Shown: positions 25,866-34,827, counted from the stretch's first letter. The stretch: DNA of 64,000 nt from Spirochaetales bacterium (GCA_015075425.1 JABTUL010000004.1:124001-188000); one strand, 5' to 3'. Program-made: numbers and translations. The notes: generated from the sequence alone by a model not told the origin.

Positions 25866-26732
25866 CTACAGGCTGCGCCTGGCTTGCAGACGGGATTTGG
25901 CATGAAGGAAATGGCCCAGCTGAGAGCCGGCAGCCCGGGCCGTGGAAAACGATTCCGCCAGAATTCCATTCTTTGCGGCGCGCTCTCGTAGTTCTTCCCG
26001 AAATCCAGCCCGGCTTCTTTCCCGGCTGGAGAACTGACCGCGTTGGTTTTTTTCTGCTTCCACCGCCGGGAAGAAAAGTGGCGTCGTCGCAAACTCCAGT
26101 GGATCGTAGATATGCAGAAGGGAAACATCATGGACCTGCCGCAAAAGGCGCAGGTCCTCGGAGAGATCTTCATCTATGAAATCGGAAAGGAAAAAAATAA
26201 CAAAACGGCCCTTGCGCGATTCTTCAATTCTTTGGATGGCGGATCGAATGTCTGTCCCGCCGGGGCTCGACTGGAGTGCGGCCAGGGTCTCAAGCAGCAG
26301 GTAGAACTGTTTGCGGCCTCCTGCCGGAGCAAAGAAATTCTGGACGCTGTGCGCGTACGTGCAGAGCCCCATGCGATCGCGTCCTTTCAGCGCAGAACAT
26401 AGCAGAATAGCGGAGAGCAGAATTCCGTATTCGAGCAGAGAATGCTCCTGAAAGCCGCTATCCATGGAGGAGCTACAGTCCAGACAGATCAGGATTTCGC
26501 GTTCCCGTTCGTCCTGAAAGGTCCGGACATACGGTTCACCCATGCGGGAGGTTACGTTCCAGTCTATATGGCGAACGGTATCCCCGGGGACGTACTTCCG
26601 TGCCTCGCGAAAGACCATTCCCCGGCCCATGAAGGCCGATTCATAAAGACCGGAACGGATGCTTACCGCATGCTTTCGCGCAGTGAGTTCGAGTTCATGG
26701 ACTCGTTCCAGTAAGCTTTGAACAGCAGTCAT
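25866..26732 (-). CDS. DUF58 (vWA-like) protein of the bat operon
   Basis: A 288-residue cytosolic protein. Signature 'GRGMVFREARKYVPGDTVRH' then IDWNVTSRMGEPYVRTFQDE is the DUF58 core, followed by a vWA-like fold with 'LICLDCSSSMD' and FFLSDFID. DUF58 proteins accompany MoxR ATPases and are thought to be their client or adaptor. Its ATG overlaps the moxR stop by one base. Confidence 0.9.
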   Translation of the reverse strand: MTAVQSLLERVHELELTARKHAVSIRSGLYESAFMGRGMVFREARKYVPGDTVRHIDWNVTSRMGEPYVRTFQDEREREILICLDCSSSMDSGFQEHSLLEYGILLSAILLCSALKGRDRMGLCTYAHSVQNFFAPAGGRKQFYLLLETLAALQSSPGGTDIRSAIQRIEESRKGRFVIFFLSDFIDEDLSEDLRLLRQVHDVSLLHIYDPLEFATTPLFFPAVEAEKNQRGQFSSRERSRAGFREELRERAAKNGILAESFSTARAAGSQLGHFLHAKSRLQARRSL

Positions 26733-27700
26733 CAGGGCACTTTCACAGAAGTGAGCAAACTCCCCACCAGATCGTCGGCATTTTCTTTGTGAGCCAGAGC
26801 CTGGTAGGTAAGGATCAAGCGATGCCGCAAAACCGGTCGGGCTACAGCTTTGATGTCGTCAGGCTCAACGGAAGACCTTTCACCGAGTAACGCATGGGCG
26901 CGGCCGGCCAGGATGAGGGAGATGGCACCTCGCGGTGAGGCACCGTATTCAATTCTGTCGGCCCGGTCAGCAACAAGCGCTGCTATGTTCCGGCTGGCCT
27001 GCACCAGACTGACAGCGTATTCAATGAGCTTCTCTTCCACATGGATGCGGCGACAGACTTCCTGCAGCTTGATAATCGTTTCGCCATCCAGTAGTGTGCG
27101 CACCTCAGGGAGGCGAGTTTCATTCATTACCATCTTTACAATCGCAGCTTCTTCAGCCGCTGAAGGATATTCTACCAGAAGCTTGAACAGGAAGCGATCA
27201 AGCTGCGCTTCAGGCAAAGGATAGGTCCCTTCCTGTTCGACGGGGTTCTGGGTAGCAAATACAAAAAAGGGAGCCGGTAATTTGTAGGTTTCATCGCCAA
27301 TGGTCACCTGTTTTTCCTGCATGGCTTCGAGCAGAGCGGACTGGACCTTGGCGGGGGCGCGGTTGATTTCATCGGCCAGGACAAAACTGGCAAAAACGGG
27401 TCCTTTGCGATTCTCAAACGTCCCGCTGGCATGGTTGTAGATGCGCGTTCCCATGATGTCGGCCGGTAAAAGATCGGGAGTGAATTGCAATCGTTTGAAG
27501 GTAAGCTTGCAGATGCCGGCCAATAGAAGTACAGCCCTTGTCTTGGCGAGTCCCGGAACACCTTCGATGAGAACATGACCTCCGCATAGAAGGGCCATGA
27601 GCAGGCCATCGACCAGTCCTTCCTGCCCGACAAGGCCCCGGTGCAATTCTTTGCGAACCTCCTTTAAGGCAGAGGCGGCTTTAGTGAAGATGGCATCCAT
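26732..27700 (-). CDS. MoxR-family AAA ATPase
   Basis: A 322-residue AAA+ ATPase with chaperone-like function. Walker A GVPGLAKTRA near residue 43, Walker B 'FASFVLADEINRAPAKVQSA', sensor 'VFATQNPVEQEGTYPLPEAQ' and arginine finger region LDRFLFKL. First gene of the bat cluster; the 68 bases between it and the upstream PLP-lyase stop may hold the operon promoter. Confidence 0.93.
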   Translation of the reverse strand: MDAIFTKAASALKEVRKELHRGLVGQEGLVDGLLMALLCGGHVLIEGVPGLAKTRAVLLLAGICKLTFKRLQFTPDLLPADIMGTRIYNHASGTFENRKGPVFASFVLADEINRAPAKVQSALLEAMQEKQVTIGDETYKLPAPFFVFATQNPVEQEGTYPLPEAQLDRFLFKLLVEYPSAAEEAAIVKMVMNETRLPEVRTLLDGETIIKLQEVCRRIHVEEKLIEYAVSLVQASRNIAALVADRADRIEYGASPRGAISLILAGRAHALLGERSSVEPDDIKAVARPVLRHRLILTYQALAHKENADDLVGSLLTSVKVP

Positions 27701-27768
27701 GGCTCATACACGCCGCCTAAATTAAGTCGGCAAGCGCAAAATGTGCTCTGCGCAAATTCAGGCCGTCT

Positions 27769-29217
27769 TTACTTTTCTGGCGTGTAGAGCTTGTCCAGAA
27801 AATCCAGGACCAGCTGGTCCAGATCGCCCTCGCGGGGCAGAGCGCCCATCATACCGTACATAGCAGCAGACCGGCGCGGAACATCCCGACCCAGTTTGCC
27901 CTGAGCGCGCGAAAGCCGGGCGAAGGCACTGGCCGGGAGAATGCCGGCCAGTCCTTTTGCCAGAGCGATTTGCATTTTCGTGCTCAATGTGTGCCAGTTC
28001 CATTTCCGGGTGCGCAAGAGAGCGGCTTTTAAGTCGGCAAGGAAAGCCTCCCTGCTGGCCGTATGTGCGTAGTTCACGGTGAGATGTAAAGAAGCCGGGT
28101 TTTGTTGTTTGTCCAGATGCCAGCCGCGGACGGCCAGCTCATCGCCCAGCTGGTAAATATCAGCGGCCTCACCTCCGGAATAGTCCGGTCCGATGGACAT
28201 GACCGTGCCGTGCGGCTCACCGAGTATGCGTATGCCGGGCAGTGCATGGATTTCACTTTGCAGCCAGCTAACGGTTTGCATGACCTCACGGTTGATTTTA
28301 AGATAGCCCTCTTCTCCCAGGTATTGCATCACGGCCCAGGCGGCAGCGATAGAACCACCGGCGCGCGTGCCCAGCACGCCCGGGGATCCATAGATGCCAC
28401 CTGTCCAGCCCGTATACACAAAGAACTGCTTGCGACGCAGGGCTTTGTTTCTATAGAGCACAACGGAGGCGCCCTTGGCCGCGTAGCCGTACTTGTGGAT
28501 ATCCACGGATAATGAGGTGACGCCCGGTACCTTAAAATCAAAGTCGGGGACGTGGTAGCCCAGTTTTCTTACAAATGGGAGCATCATCCCGCCCACGCAG
28601 GCATCCGTATGTAAAAGTATTTTATGTTTTAAAGCGATTTGTCCCAGCTCCTGAATGGGATCCACAACGCCCTGTGGATACTGCGGAGCCGAGCCCACAA
28701 GCAAAATGGTATTTTTATTGATGGCCGCTTCCATGGCCGGGACATCGGCGCGAAAGTCGTCCTTGACCGGGATATGATGCACTTTGAGACCGAAGTAATG
28801 AGCCGCCTTGTCGAAGGCCGGATGGGCTGACTCGGCAACAACCATCTCCGGTCGGGTAATTTTTGGCCGTTGTTCGCGGGCCCATTCGCGTGCGGTGTAC
28901 ACGGCCAGCAGGATACTCTCCGTGCCGCCGCTGGTCATGCTTCCCGCAAAAGAGCGCGGCGCGTGGAGCAGGCTTCCAACCATGGAAACCACGTCCGTTT
29001 CAAATTTGCGCAGGCTGGGAAAGGCCGACGGGTTAAGACCATTTTCAGAGAAGAACAACTGATAGGCCTGCTGTAAAAGAGTATAGATCTCTTCGCCCGG
29101 GTAGAATACCAGGCTGAATACTTTGCCGTCTTTCCAGTTCACATCTTTTTTTCGGGCTTTCTTCAGCTCTGAGAGAATGCGATCCGGGCGCGATTGTTTG
29201 CGCGGCAGGGCGGCCAT
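27769..29217 (-). CDS. PLP-dependent lyase, sphingosine-1-phosphate-lyase-like
   Basis: A 482-residue fold-type I PLP enzyme of the group II decarboxylase superfamily. 'MTSGGTESILLAVYTAREWA' binds the cofactor phosphate, 'HTDACVGGMMLPFVRKLG' supplies the Asp, and the Schiff-base lysine is in SVDIHKYGYAAKGASVVLYR. The 'HKYGYAAKG' form and overall length favour S1P-lyase-like proteins over glutamate decarboxylase. Substrate is unproven. I use ATG 29217, one base after the patatin stop; ATG 29241 would overlap that gene. Pairing with a patatin suggests lipid breakdown. Confidence 0.82.
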   Translation of the reverse strand: MAALPRKQSRPDRILSELKKARKKDVNWKDGKVFSLVFYPGEEIYTLLQQAYQLFFSENGLNPSAFPSLRKFETDVVSMVGSLLHAPRSFAGSMTSGGTESILLAVYTAREWAREQRPKITRPEMVVAESAHPAFDKAAHYFGLKVHHIPVKDDFRADVPAMEAAINKNTILLVGSAPQYPQGVVDPIQELGQIALKHKILLHTDACVGGMMLPFVRKLGYHVPDFDFKVPGVTSLSVDIHKYGYAAKGASVVLYRNKALRRKQFFVYTGWTGGIYGSPGVLGTRAGGSIAAAWAVMQYLGEEGYLKINREVMQTVSWLQSEIHALPGIRILGEPHGTVMSIGPDYSGGEAADIYQLGDELAVRGWHLDKQQNPASLHLTVNYAHTASREAFLADLKAALLRTRKWNWHTLSTKMQIALAKGLAGILPASAFARLSRAQGKLGRDVPRRSAAMYGMMGALPREGDLDQLVLDFLDKLYTPEK

Positions 29218-29218
29218 A

Positions 29219-30169
29219 TCAGTAGGGCTCCGTGCGGCCAAAAAATTCAGATAACTGGTTGCGAGCGTCCATGTAGCCCTCCTGGATTAAAAGGTCAGCC
29301 TGTTTGTGAGAAAAGTTCAAAATAGAGTAGAACCCGAGCATTCGGTCCGGAGCGACGGTGGCAATGCGAATATCGCCCAGAGTTAATGTTTTGCGCAGTA
29401 GCTTTTCCATGAGTGATTGCTGCTCGCGTTGTTTGTATTCAAATGCCAGATGGGCCATGAAGGATTCGTAGGAGCCGACAAGGGATTGTTCAAAGACACG
29501 CTCGATGGCTTCTTTGCGATTACGCGGAAGCTTCAACCTCTGTCCACCAACCGGTGAGAGGAGAACAACGATGATTTCGCGAGCCCCGCGTTCCAGGGCG
29601 GGCAACAGGGGTGTATTGGCCATCACTCCCCCATCCCAGTAAGGTTCACCATCGATGTACTGCCAGGGAAAAAGAATGGGGATGGCAGCGGAGGCCATCA
29701 CATGTTCTATATCAATGACTTTGTTATTGAAAAATTTCAGCTGAGAATTGAGAATATTCACGGCCGTGACAATAATTTCCGTCCGTGATTTGCGTAAATT
29801 TTCCAGATTGTATCGTTCCAGTAGAAAATTCTTTAGAGGATGGGTGTCCATAATGGCTGTGAAGGAACGGCGGGTGAAGAAATTGTAGATTTGTCTTAGC
29901 ATGGAAATCCGGTAGATTTTCCCGCGGTGGATAGCCCGCCAGAGCTGGATGAGTTCATCCACATTGAGCCCGCAGCCAATTCCGGTGGCGTTGACGGCTC
30001 CCACAGAGGTTCCACAGACCAGGTCCGGTTCCCAGTCCAGTTCCCGTAAGAATTTCCAGACACCCACCTGATAGGCACCGCGTGCTCCGCCCCCGGAGAG
30101 AATCAGCGCCCGCTTTCTTTTGCTAATCTTTTCAGCCACAGGGCAATTCTTGCGTGTGACCACCTCCAT
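29219..30169 (-). CDS. Patatin-like phospholipase
   Basis: A 316-residue acyl hydrolase of the RssA type. Oxyanion motif LSGGGARGAYQVG (residues 25-37), catalytic serine in GTSVG (S55) and catalytic aspartate in WDGGV (D179) are all present. No signal peptide, so cytoplasmic. Start ATG 30169 is preferred; an upstream frame to 30286 would overlap the divergent DUF342 gene. The PLP lyase follows with one base between. Confidence 0.88.
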   Translation of the reverse strand: MEVVTRKNCPVAEKISKRKRALILSGGGARGAYQVGVWKFLRELDWEPDLVCGTSVGAVNATGIGCGLNVDELIQLWRAIHRGKIYRISMLRQIYNFFTRRSFTAIMDTHPLKNFLLERYNLENLRKSRTEIIVTAVNILNSQLKFFNNKVIDIEHVMASAAIPILFPWQYIDGEPYWDGGVMANTPLLPALERGAREIIVVLLSPVGGQRLKLPRNRKEAIERVFEQSLVGSYESFMAHLAFEYKQREQQSLMEKLLRKTLTLGDIRIATVAPDRMLGFYSILNFSHKQADLLIQEGYMDARNQLSEFFGRTEPY

Positions 30170-30203
30170 CAAGCCCTTCCCGAAATAGCTTGCCAATTCT
30201 CGC

Positions 30204-31670
30204 TTGCTGAGGATACAGAAGCAGGCAAGGATTGTGGACCAGGAGACAGGCACAGAATTCGGGGAGCGTATCCATGCGGAAGTCACCCTGGCGGTGAGCC
30301 CGGACTATCAGGAAGCAAAAATCATACTGCGGGGCCAGTATGATCCCCGCATAGATTATGATGCCATTATTGAACGACTGGATGCTCAGGGGATCAAGTA
30401 CGGACTGGATCGGCCGGCCATTCAAAAGCTTCTGACCGACTACCGGACTCATCCGGAGCGGCGTAGTTTTGAAGCGGTCGTTGCTCGCGGCCAGCCAGCC
30501 ACTCCCGGAGTGGACGGTAAACTGGAAATATTCATCGAGGAAAAACCACCGGTATCCATTGATGAAACGGGCAAAGCGGACTTTCGTAACATTCAGCGTT
30601 ACAACGCGGTGGATGCCGGTCAGCTGCTGGCGCGATACACACCGCCTGTTGCCGGCACACCGGGACTCAATATCCGCATGGAGGAAGTTCCCCCGCCGGC
30701 ACCTCATGATCCCAGAATTGCGGCCGGAGACAATGTGCAATTCAACCAGGCCAGCGGAGAGTACCGGGCTGCCGTGCACGGGATCTTTGTCCATGAGAAG
30801 GATACTTTATCCGTAAATCCGGTGCTGACCATTCCCGGCAACGTTGGACTGGCTTCCGGCAATGTTTCTTATGATGGAAATATAAAGATTTTTGGCAACA
30901 TAGAGCGTGGTTCGATGGTCTCGAGTCTGGGGGATCTTGAGGTAGGGGGAATGATTGAATCGCATGCTGTGCGAGCGGGCGGATCTCTGCGTGTCAAAAA
31001 AGGGATCAATACCCGTCGAGAGGGCGTGGTTACCTCGGGCGGCAATCTACAGGCTGTTTATATAGAAAATTCTGAGATCACGGTAAGCGGTTCGCTCATA
31101 GTGGAAAAATCGATCATTGGCAGTAAGGTAATCTGTGATGGCGATATCGCCCTTAGCGGACGCGGCTCCACCGTTGCCGGCAGTGAGATTTCCTGTTTTG
31201 GTTCGCTTGCCTGCGATATCATGGGCAGTCCGATTCAAAACCCTGTCCGCGTCGAACTGGGTTCGCACAGCCGCAACAAGGCATACTACGAGCAACACGT
31301 TAAAGAACTGGAAGACGTGGAGCGGGTGCTGGAGAAGAAAACGGAGGAGATCAATAAAATCAAGATCTATGTGCAACGTATGCGCGGCAAGATTCCTGTG
31401 GACAAGCAGGCGGCCTTTCGTGTGGTTTACAATGAGTATCGAACCACGGTTGAGCTCAGGCAGCGCTTGCAAATGCAGGTGTTACAATTCCGGGAAAGTC
31501 GCTACAACAATACAGAAGTCCGCTTGATCATCCGCGACACCATCCATCCAGGAGCTACCATTGTTTACCGGGAAAGCGTGGAGAAAATCACGGCTCCCCA
31601 GACGCGGGTGGTGTTTCGTTTCAAGCCGGGGCATGCCATGCAGATGGATGCGTTCCGCCCGCAGCGCTAA
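30204..31670 (+). CDS. DUF342 (FapA-type) protein
   Basis: A 488-residue protein of the flagellar-assembly-associated DUF342 family. A helical N-terminal domain is followed by a right-handed beta-helix rich in Gly and Asn: 'VSYDGNIKIFGNIERGSMVS', 'LEVGGMIESHAVRAGGSL', 'NLQAVYIENSEITVSGSLIV'. A coiled coil follows at about 365-430. Such proteins are thought to work at the cell pole or flagellar apparatus; the exact role is unclear. Start TTG 30204 is uncertain; GTG 30234 is another option. Converges on the AAA/DUF4143 gene without spacer. Confidence 0.8.
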   Translation: MLRIQKQARIVDQETGTEFGERIHAEVTLAVSPDYQEAKIILRGQYDPRIDYDAIIERLDAQGIKYGLDRPAIQKLLTDYRTHPERRSFEAVVARGQPATPGVDGKLEIFIEEKPPVSIDETGKADFRNIQRYNAVDAGQLLARYTPPVAGTPGLNIRMEEVPPPAPHDPRIAAGDNVQFNQASGEYRAAVHGIFVHEKDTLSVNPVLTIPGNVGLASGNVSYDGNIKIFGNIERGSMVSSLGDLEVGGMIESHAVRAGGSLRVKKGINTRREGVVTSGGNLQAVYIENSEITVSGSLIVEKSIIGSKVICDGDIALSGRGSTVAGSEISCFGSLACDIMGSPIQNPVRVELGSHSRNKAYYEQHVKELEDVERVLEKKTEEINKIKIYVQRMRGKIPVDKQAAFRVVYNEYRTTVELRQRLQMQVLQFRESRYNNTEVRLIIRDTIHPGATIVYRESVEKITAPQTRVVFRFKPGHAMQMDAFRPQR

Positions 31671-32813
31671 CTAAACATACTCTCCTGCCCACAATCGATC
31701 CAAAAATTCCTGCCAGGGAACAACCTGAATTCCGTTGTTTAAGCGACGAGACTGCGGCTCAAGGGAAACCATAAGCATGGAACCAACCGGGCCATCTTCG
31801 CGCAGAGCCAGTAAACCGCGCAAGTCCCCCTCGTGAACGCGGGCTGATGCTTTGACTTCCACAGCCAGATCCTTCTGGCCCAGCAGAAAATCGACCTCCT
31901 GTCCCGAGCTCGTGCGCCAGAAAGCGATCGGAAGGTCGGGCTGTTTGTAGGCCTGGTAGGCCCTCAATTCCATCAGCATATAGTGCTCAAAGGATTTGCC
32001 AAAATCAGAATTTCCAGGTACGGGCTGGCGTCGGGCCAGATAATTGGCCACACCCACATCAAAAAAATAGAATTTTTCTGTTTGAATCATGCGACGGGAT
32101 TTGGCCTTCTTCCAGGCTTGCACTCGAAAACCCAGGTATGTATCTTCCAGAATATCAAAAAAGGTGCGTACGGTCTTATGAGACACACCACTTTCGCGGC
32201 CAACATTCACGTAATTCAGCAGTTCGCTTGAGGTCTGCGCGGCCACAGCCAGAAAACTGGAAAAGGCTGGAATATTTTGCACGAGAGCCTCTGCGGCCAC
32301 TTCCTCTTTAAGGTAGTCGGCAACATAGGCCCGCAGGTCTTCCCGGACATCGGGGGAAAGAAAATGGGGCGGCAAAAGGCCCGAAACCATGATGTCCTCC
32401 AGGTCAAAACCTTCCACCTCGTGATAGGAGAGCGGCAACATCAACCGCCTCCAGGCACGCCCTCCGAGCAAATTGGCCTGGCCACGCTTGAGTCGGCGGG
32501 CACTGGAGCCGGTGAGCAGAAAGGAGAGACCCGAATTCTCAATCAGCCAGTGTACCTCATCGAGTAAAGCAGGCACCTTCTGGACTTCATCGATTACGAT
32601 CAGTCCCTGATGCCCGGAAAAACGTTCTCTCAAGAGGGCTGGTCGCGTGGCATACTCAGCAAAGACGTCTGATTTAAGGAGATCAAGAATCGTCTGCGCG
32701 CCAAGGGTTTGCCTGATCCAATGGCTTTTCCCGACCTTACGCGGTCCCCAGAGGAAGGCTGATTTTCCCGGTGGAAGCTTGAGTTCGAGAAGCCTCCGGA
32801 TAATTTTCCTCAT
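31671..32813 (-). CDS. AAA ATPase with DUF4143 domain
   Basis: A 380-residue ATPase: Walker A GPRKVGKS near residue 23, Walker B LIVIDEVQ near 72, sensor FLLTGSSARRLKRG, then the DUF4143 region with a PD-(D/E)XK-like end (GQEVDFLLGQ ... LAVEVKAS). Family members are common mobile or accessory genes of unknown role. The end resembles the remnant at 5113-5361. Start ATG 32813 lies inside a tandem duplication (see repeats). Confidence 0.85.
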   Translation of the reverse strand: MRKIIRRLLELKLPPGKSAFLWGPRKVGKSHWIRQTLGAQTILDLLKSDVFAEYATRPALLRERFSGHQGLIVIDEVQKVPALLDEVHWLIENSGLSFLLTGSSARRLKRGQANLLGGRAWRRLMLPLSYHEVEGFDLEDIMVSGLLPPHFLSPDVREDLRAYVADYLKEEVAAEALVQNIPAFSSFLAVAAQTSSELLNYVNVGRESGVSHKTVRTFFDILEDTYLGFRVQAWKKAKSRRMIQTEKFYFFDVGVANYLARRQPVPGNSDFGKSFEHYMLMELRAYQAYKQPDLPIAFWRTSSGQEVDFLLGQKDLAVEVKASARVHEGDLRGLLALREDGPVGSMLMVSLEPQSRRLNNGIQVVPWQEFLDRLWAGEYV

Positions 32814-32842
32814 ATGGGGAGTATATCCGGATAATTTTCCTC
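32795..32842. repeat. 17-bp direct repeat over the DUF4143 gene start
   Basis: TCCGGATAATTTTCCTC occurs at 32795-32811 and 32826-32842, period 31 bp. On the coding strand it reads GAGGAAAATTATCCGGA; the downstream copy encodes RKIIR after the ATG. It may be an operator or a simple tandem duplication of the gene start. Confidence 0.65.
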
Positions 32843-33361
32843 GTTAAGTAAATATTACCGCTTTTCCCGGGGCTTTGCCGTACCCAGAGCCCGTCGGCAC
32901 CTGGAGTTCCTGGGGCTTGACGGCGCATGAAAGGGCTGGACGACGCTCTTCAAGTCTATGCGGAAAGGAACAGCGAAGACGAAGTGTGCGGATCACCATC
33001 GCAAGTCAGGGAATCAGCCATGCCTTCCCTACCGGATTCAGGGGCTTTGAAAAGCATTTATCGTAACACTACTATCCCGGCACCCATGGCCGGAGAGTTC
33101 AGCAGTCGTCGCCTCTTTTCGCTGCACACAAAGGAACCTCGACTATATTACCGGCTGCGCCTCGATTACTTGGAACCGAGTAGCTTCATGACGACGAACC
33201 TTTTGTCCTCCAAGACTTCAGCGGAAATCAAAAGTGGCATACTCTTAATCAATGATTTTCCGCCATAGCATCGTATTTGTGCTGTAGCTCTGCCGTACAA
33301 AACCCGCGGGGTCTTTCCTGAATACTTAATGCGCACGCGGGACAATGGTAACTGATTCCGC
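32843..33361. other. Non-coding or decayed stretch left of the insertion sequence
   Basis: About 520 bases with no gene I can support. Open frames exist (for example 32927-33268 on the plus strand) but none has a recognisable motif, convincing ribosome-binding site or protein-like composition. Given the neighbouring insertion sequence, it may be decayed accessory DNA. The target duplication of the element ends this stretch at 33355-33361. Confidence 0.4.
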
Positions 33362-33383
33362 CGGGCGTACCCGCCAATCGTAG
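33362..33383 (+). repeat. Left terminal inverted repeat of the IS
   Basis: 22 bp, starting CGGGCGTACCCGCC. Pairs with 34806-34827, 21 of 22 matches. Confidence 0.8.
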
Positions 33384-33392
33384 CGCCGGGGT

Positions 33393-34529
33393 TCAGGCGG
33401 CCGACCGGCCCCATTGCAGGTCCCAAGATCCGTCGTAGAGCATCTGGCGGAGCCGGATAATAGCGGATGCGCCGTCGATGGTCCATTTCATTCCGGCCTG
33501 CTTGAGCCGGGATTGGACGAGGTACTTATGAGCGCTCTCGACCGCACCGCTCCCAATGAAGAATCCCATGCGGCGGAAATGCGGATAGCGCATCTTATCC
33601 AGGCGACTTTTGTAATAGTTGTGTAATTCAATGATTGGGGTCTGGACTCGGGGCCGGCGCTTGGCTTCGAAGAGTAGACGTTCGCAGACCGCTTCGGCCA
33701 TTCCGTTCCATAACATTTCTCGAAGTGGCTCCACCCATTCCCTGACGCTTGCGGTTTCATTCTCCCCGAAGATGGCTTTCCCGCAATTCCAGAGGTGTTC
33801 ACTTGCGTGGTACCAATCCAGAATGTGCACTGACCGGGGAAAAAGTCTTTCGCGCATATGGTCCAGCCAGTCCGCGCCATCGCTTATGAAGACGATCGTT
33901 TGCGCGCGCATGCTGCCGGCTTCCGCAGCCACTCGCTTCAGGAGTTGTGCGAAGTGCTCTACGCCCTTACCGATTGATGTTGCGAAGCGTTTTTTTGTAA
34001 TACGGCATATTTCTTTTCCTTTTGCAGACTTTCTCCTGATGATATCCTCTGTACGAAAAACAACTCCAACTTTTACCTCCTTGTACTCGGTTTTGAGCCG
34101 ATTTTCAGGGGTTTTTCCCCGAATCGGCACCATGCCACCGTCTGCCTGAACATAGAGAATTTCTGTCTTCTCAGCAGACACCGTACCGAACTCTTTGCTT
34201 CTGTATTCATCTGCAGCACAGAATGATGCTCCATACGCCTCGGCCGTTTCGCGCAGCATAGTCTCTGTGATATCGACTTTTTCAAAGCGTCCGAGATAAT
34301 GACGCGCCTGATCAAAGGGGACGGCTGCGCCCAACCAGCACAATAGCTCAGCAAATTTTCCTGACGCCGAATGAGGTGTCAGTCCGAGGATTTTCTCCAG
34401 TGGGAATTCTGTGCAGCGGCAGGATTTGTTAGTGCACGTATAATATGCACGATGAATTCCAATAACACCAGTTCGGCCCAGATTTAGTTTGCGCTCTCGA
34501 GTTCCCTGGAATTTCTGCGGGCTTCCGCA
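33393..34529 (-). CDS. IS transposase, main part (second frame)
   Basis: Catalytic part of an ISKra4-like transposase. It begins, in the frame entered after the A9 run, with CPECGSPQKF (zinc ribbon) and YTCTNKSCRC, then continues through the ATG 34343 frame. RNase-H-like motifs: YVQADGGMVP, 'TIVFISDGADWLDHM', ILDWYHASEHLW and 'GSGAVESAHKYLVQSRLKQA' with GMKWT near the C-terminus. No start codon with a ribosome-binding site exists before the zinc ribbon, so it is most likely made by frameshifting from the upstream ORF at 34531-34743. From ATG 34343 alone the zinc ribbon would be lost. Confidence 0.75.
   Translation of the reverse strand, partial: CGSPQKFQGTRERKLNLGRTGVIGIHRAYYTCTNKSCRCTEFPLEKILGLTPHSASGKFAELLCWLGAAVPFDQARHYLGRFEKVDITETMLRETAEAYGASFCAADEYRSKEFGTVSAEKTEILYVQADGGMVPIRGKTPENRLKTEYKEVKVGVVFRTEDIIRRKSAKGKEICRITKKRFATSIGKGVEHFAQLLKRVAAEAGSMRAQTIVFISDGADWLDHMRERLFPRSVHILDWYHASEHLWNCGKAIFGENETASVREWVEPLREMLWNGMAEAVCERLLFEAKRRPRVQTPIIELHNYYKSRLDKMRYPHFRRMGFFIGSGAVESAHKYLVQSRLKQAGMKWTIDGASAIIRLRQMLYDGSWDLQWGRSAA
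34521..34529 (-). other. Frameshift end point at start of second transposase frame
   Basis: First codons of the second frame (TGT CCT GAA), directly after the run of nine A on the minus strand (nine T at 34530-34538 region on the plus strand). The first ORF reads GAA AAA AAA ATG TCC TGA. Skipping one A gives TGT CCT GAA TGC, the zinc ribbon. Coordinates are approximate to a base or two. Confidence 0.45.
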
Positions 34530-34530
34530 T

Positions 34531-34743
34531 TCAGGACATTTTTTTTTCGCCGGCCTTCAGGCCCGGTCCTATTTTTCCCAGAATCTTCAGCAGAACTTCA
34601 GGGTGGTCTACATGGTGACGGATCATCCAATCCTGAATTTCCGCCAGGTTTGGAGCCGTCCGGTCCGGGTGTTCCTCCCCCTTCCGGAGACTTTCCTTGA
34701 AACGCTCTCCCAACTCCTCGATTTCCGCATCTGTGAAAAACAT
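34531..34743 (-). CDS. IS transposase, N-terminal ORF (first frame)
   Basis: A 70-residue helical ORF: MFFTDAEIEELGERFKESLR, ending 'GLKAGEKKMS' at the poly-A run. ATG 34743 is preceded by AGGGGGT at the right distance; TTG 34758 is an alternative. The stop comes two codons after the A9 run, where a +1 shift joins it to the zinc ribbon of the next frame. N-terminal helical regions of this sort are normal for ISKra4-type transposases. Confidence 0.65.
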   Translation of the reverse strand: MFFTDAEIEELGERFKESLRKGEEHPDRTAPNLAEIQDWMIRHHVDHPEVLLKILGKIGPGLKAGEKKMS

Positions 34744-34805
34744 CAGCACCCCCTGCAATTACAGGGAAGCTTGGGCCAGACGGCCGCCGGTACCAGCACT
34801 TTTTC

Positions 34806-34827
34806 CTACGATTGGCGGGTGCGCCCG
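34806..34827 (-). repeat. Right terminal inverted repeat of the IS
   Basis: Reverse complement of 33362-33383 with one mismatch. ATTCCGC follows at 34828-34834. Confidence 0.8.

Larger units (their letters stand above)
33362..34827 (-). mobile_element. Complete insertion sequence, ISKra4-like
   Basis: Ends are inverted repeats of 22 bp with one mismatch: 33362-33383 begins CGGGCGTACCCGCCAATC, and 34806-34827 is its reverse complement with C for T at position 7. ATTCCGC directly flanks both sides (33355-33361 and 34828-34834), a target duplication of about 7-9 bp whose exact length is ambiguous because outer bases repeat. The element is 1466 bp and carries one transposase in two frames. Intact ends and duplication suggest a fairly recent insertion. 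The ISKra4 family call is by eye. Confidence 0.8.

Noticed and set aside
29896-30794. Long open frames opposite the patatin and DUF342 genes
   Set aside because: They are mirror frames of strongly conserved coding sequence and show no protein-like motifs.
32927-33268. 113-codon frame left of the IS
   Set aside because: No motif, no good ribosome-binding site, low-complexity-free but not protein-like; kept as non-coding.
33166-33486. Minus-strand frame crossing the left end of the IS
   Set aside because: I tested whether it could be a gene interrupted by the element; joining the flanks gives a frame without start codon or motif.
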